Origin: Fuerstiella marisgermanici
GTDB lineage: Bacteria > Planctomycetota > Planctomycetia > Planctomycetales > Planctomycetaceae
Reading direction: 5' to 3'
Length of the DNA stretch: 64,000 bases
Assembly: GCF_001983935.1 (NCBI RefSeq)
Contig: NZ_CP017641.1
Location: forward strand, 7,180,001 to 7,244,000
Position numbers and translations under genes: made by a program. Positions 63,185 through 64,000 of the stretch are shown piece after piece (positions within the stretch are counted from its first letter, which is position 1; each line of letters starts with the position of its first letter). Below the pieces are notes generated by a model. The model did no database searches, had not been told where the DNA came from, and saw only the letters and a list, made by a program, of their open reading frames with translations.

Positions 63185-64000
63185 CTATGATGATTCCTCC
63201 GCGTCCTCTTTCTCGTCTGCATCGGGTTTTTCAACAGGCCCCAACAGTTTTTCCAGCTGCGCATTCAGTTCGCCGCCGCGAGCTCGCATAGACACAACCT
63301 TGCCATCCTTGTCGACCAGAATGGCTGTTGGGATTCCGCTGATGCCGTAGTGAGTTGCAATCGGGTTGTCCCAGCCCATTTCGTCTTCTTTGTCGCTCAT
63401 CAGGTTCGTCCATGTCAGCTCTTCCTTGTCGACATACTGCTGATATCTCTCTTTTGTTTGATCAAGGTTGATGCCGACGATGGCAAAGCCTTTGTCGCCA
63501 TAATTTTCCAGTTGAGTCTTCATGTTAGGGATTTCCGCTCGACACGGCCCACACCAGCTGGCCCAGAAGTCAACCAGCACGACTTTGCCGCGATACGCTG
63601 ACCAATCGAATGGCTCGCCTTCAGCTGTCGTACCCGTCAACTCCATAAACTCACCCGGCAAGCGTAACCGCCTTGCGGCTCCTCGCGTTTTTTCCGCTCG
63701 TGCTGCAAATTCAGGATCGTCAGATTTTTCCATCGCCATCGCCAAACGTTCGTACAGTTTCGCGCCGACTTCAGGTGTGTCGCTGGAGCCCATGCTTCTG
63801 CCAATGCCATGTGCAACGCTGTAAGTCGCCCGGTCCAAACCGTCTTCATCAATCATCGCAAACAATTCATCAAGGAACGCATCACGCTCCTCTGCTGACA
63901 TTCTGGAAACAGTGGCGGCTTTCGCCAGCAGCTCTTTTTTAGCGATAAGTTTTTTAATCTGCGGTCGTTTGTCAGCGTTCAGATCATCCATGAAAGCCTT
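63185..64000 (-). CDS. TlpA-family thiol-disulfide protein (5' end outside window)
   Basis: The frame stays open to the window edge (272 codons), upstream of an internal ATG at 63991, so the N-terminus and any signal peptide probably lie outside. The first ~110 residues seen are helical (KKLIAKKELLAKAATVSRMS). The C-terminal thioredoxin domain has VVLVDFWASWCGPCRAEIPN with an intact WCGPC, FAIVGINLDQTKERYQQYV and GIPTAILVDKDGKVVSMRAR (cis-Pro). Probably a periplasmic reductant. An acidic tail ends the protein (EDAEESS). Confidence 0.9.
   Translation of the reverse strand, partial: KAFMDDLNADKRPQIKKLIAKKELLAKAATVSRMSAEERDAFLDELFAMIDEDGLDRATYSVAHGIGRSMGSSDTPEVGAKLYERLAMAMEKSDDPEFAARAEKTRGAARRLRLPGEFMELTGTTAEGEPFDWSAYRGKVVLVDFWASWCGPCRAEIPNMKTQLENYGDKGFAIVGINLDQTKERYQQYVDKEELTWTNLMSDKEDEMGWDNPIATHYGISGIPTAILVDKDGKVVSMRARGGELNAQLEKLLGPVEKPDADEKEDAEESS

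Overview
The window comes from a planctomycete (Planctomycetota, probably order Planctomycetales). The support is a PSCyt1/PSCyt2 (DUF1549/DUF1553) haem protein, a DUF1559 pseudopilin, a PEP-CTERM protein, a sulfatase-YHYH fusion, kinases with long tails, and GC-rich genes with GTG/TTG starts. I cannot name the genus.

The most important signal is chromosomal. In the 129-bp gap between the convergent genes accA and cvpA lies a 28-bp dif-like XerC/XerD site (26767-26794). Around it, the octamer GGGCAGGG, which fits the E. coli FtsK-orienting KOPS consensus GGGNAGGG, is strand-polarised. Four copies left of dif are on the + strand, eight copies right of dif are on the - strand, and all twelve carry a 5' purine. 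The only dissenting copy (11412-11419) lacks that purine. I infer that the window spans the replication terminus, which also fits its load of mobile elements and broken genes.

Layout. 1-4.7 kb: FAD oxidoreductase (partial), planctomycete cytochrome, DUF2784 protein. 4.86-10.93 kb: a tRNA-Ala(GGC) gene carrying a ~6.0-kb AT-richer island bounded by a 19-bp direct repeat. The island holds a divergent tyrosine integrase, a serine recombinase, a DNA methyltransferase and, tail-to-tail with it, a putative PD-(D/E)xK endonuclease. 11.4-20.3 kb: a decay zone with a WD40 fragment cut by an ISL3-family element, a frameshifted hydrolase remnant, an intact SWIM-domain gene, and a 5'-truncated sulfatase-YHYH gene abutting a 5'-truncated, frameshifted kinase gene.

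20.9-26.8 kb: rplU, a GT2 glycosyltransferase, a redox-inactive TlpA-like protein, a Ser/Thr kinase with DFN in place of DFG, accA, then dif. 26.9-33.9 kb: cvpA, dtd, an ATGA-coupled FAD oxidoreductase / radical SAM / metallophosphoesterase operon, thiO and tag. 34-40.6 kb: secreted or surface proteins, two alpha/beta hydrolases, a small inverted-repeat element and a sulfotransferase. 40.9-45.6 kb: mreB-mreC-mreD-mrdA, a cell-elongation operon.

45.7-54 kb: a surface-glycan cluster (WbqC-like, flippase, FkbM methyltransferase, GT4), a prenyltransferase-repeat-like protein, and an opposing carbamoyltransferase-SxtJ-DUF5989 module. 54-64 kb: rhomboid protease, TGS-domain GTPase, VWA protein with a membrane partner, NAD-dependent epimerase, rhodanese, SRPBCC protein, HD phosphohydrolase, zinc-ribbon protein and a TlpA-type thioredoxin (partial).
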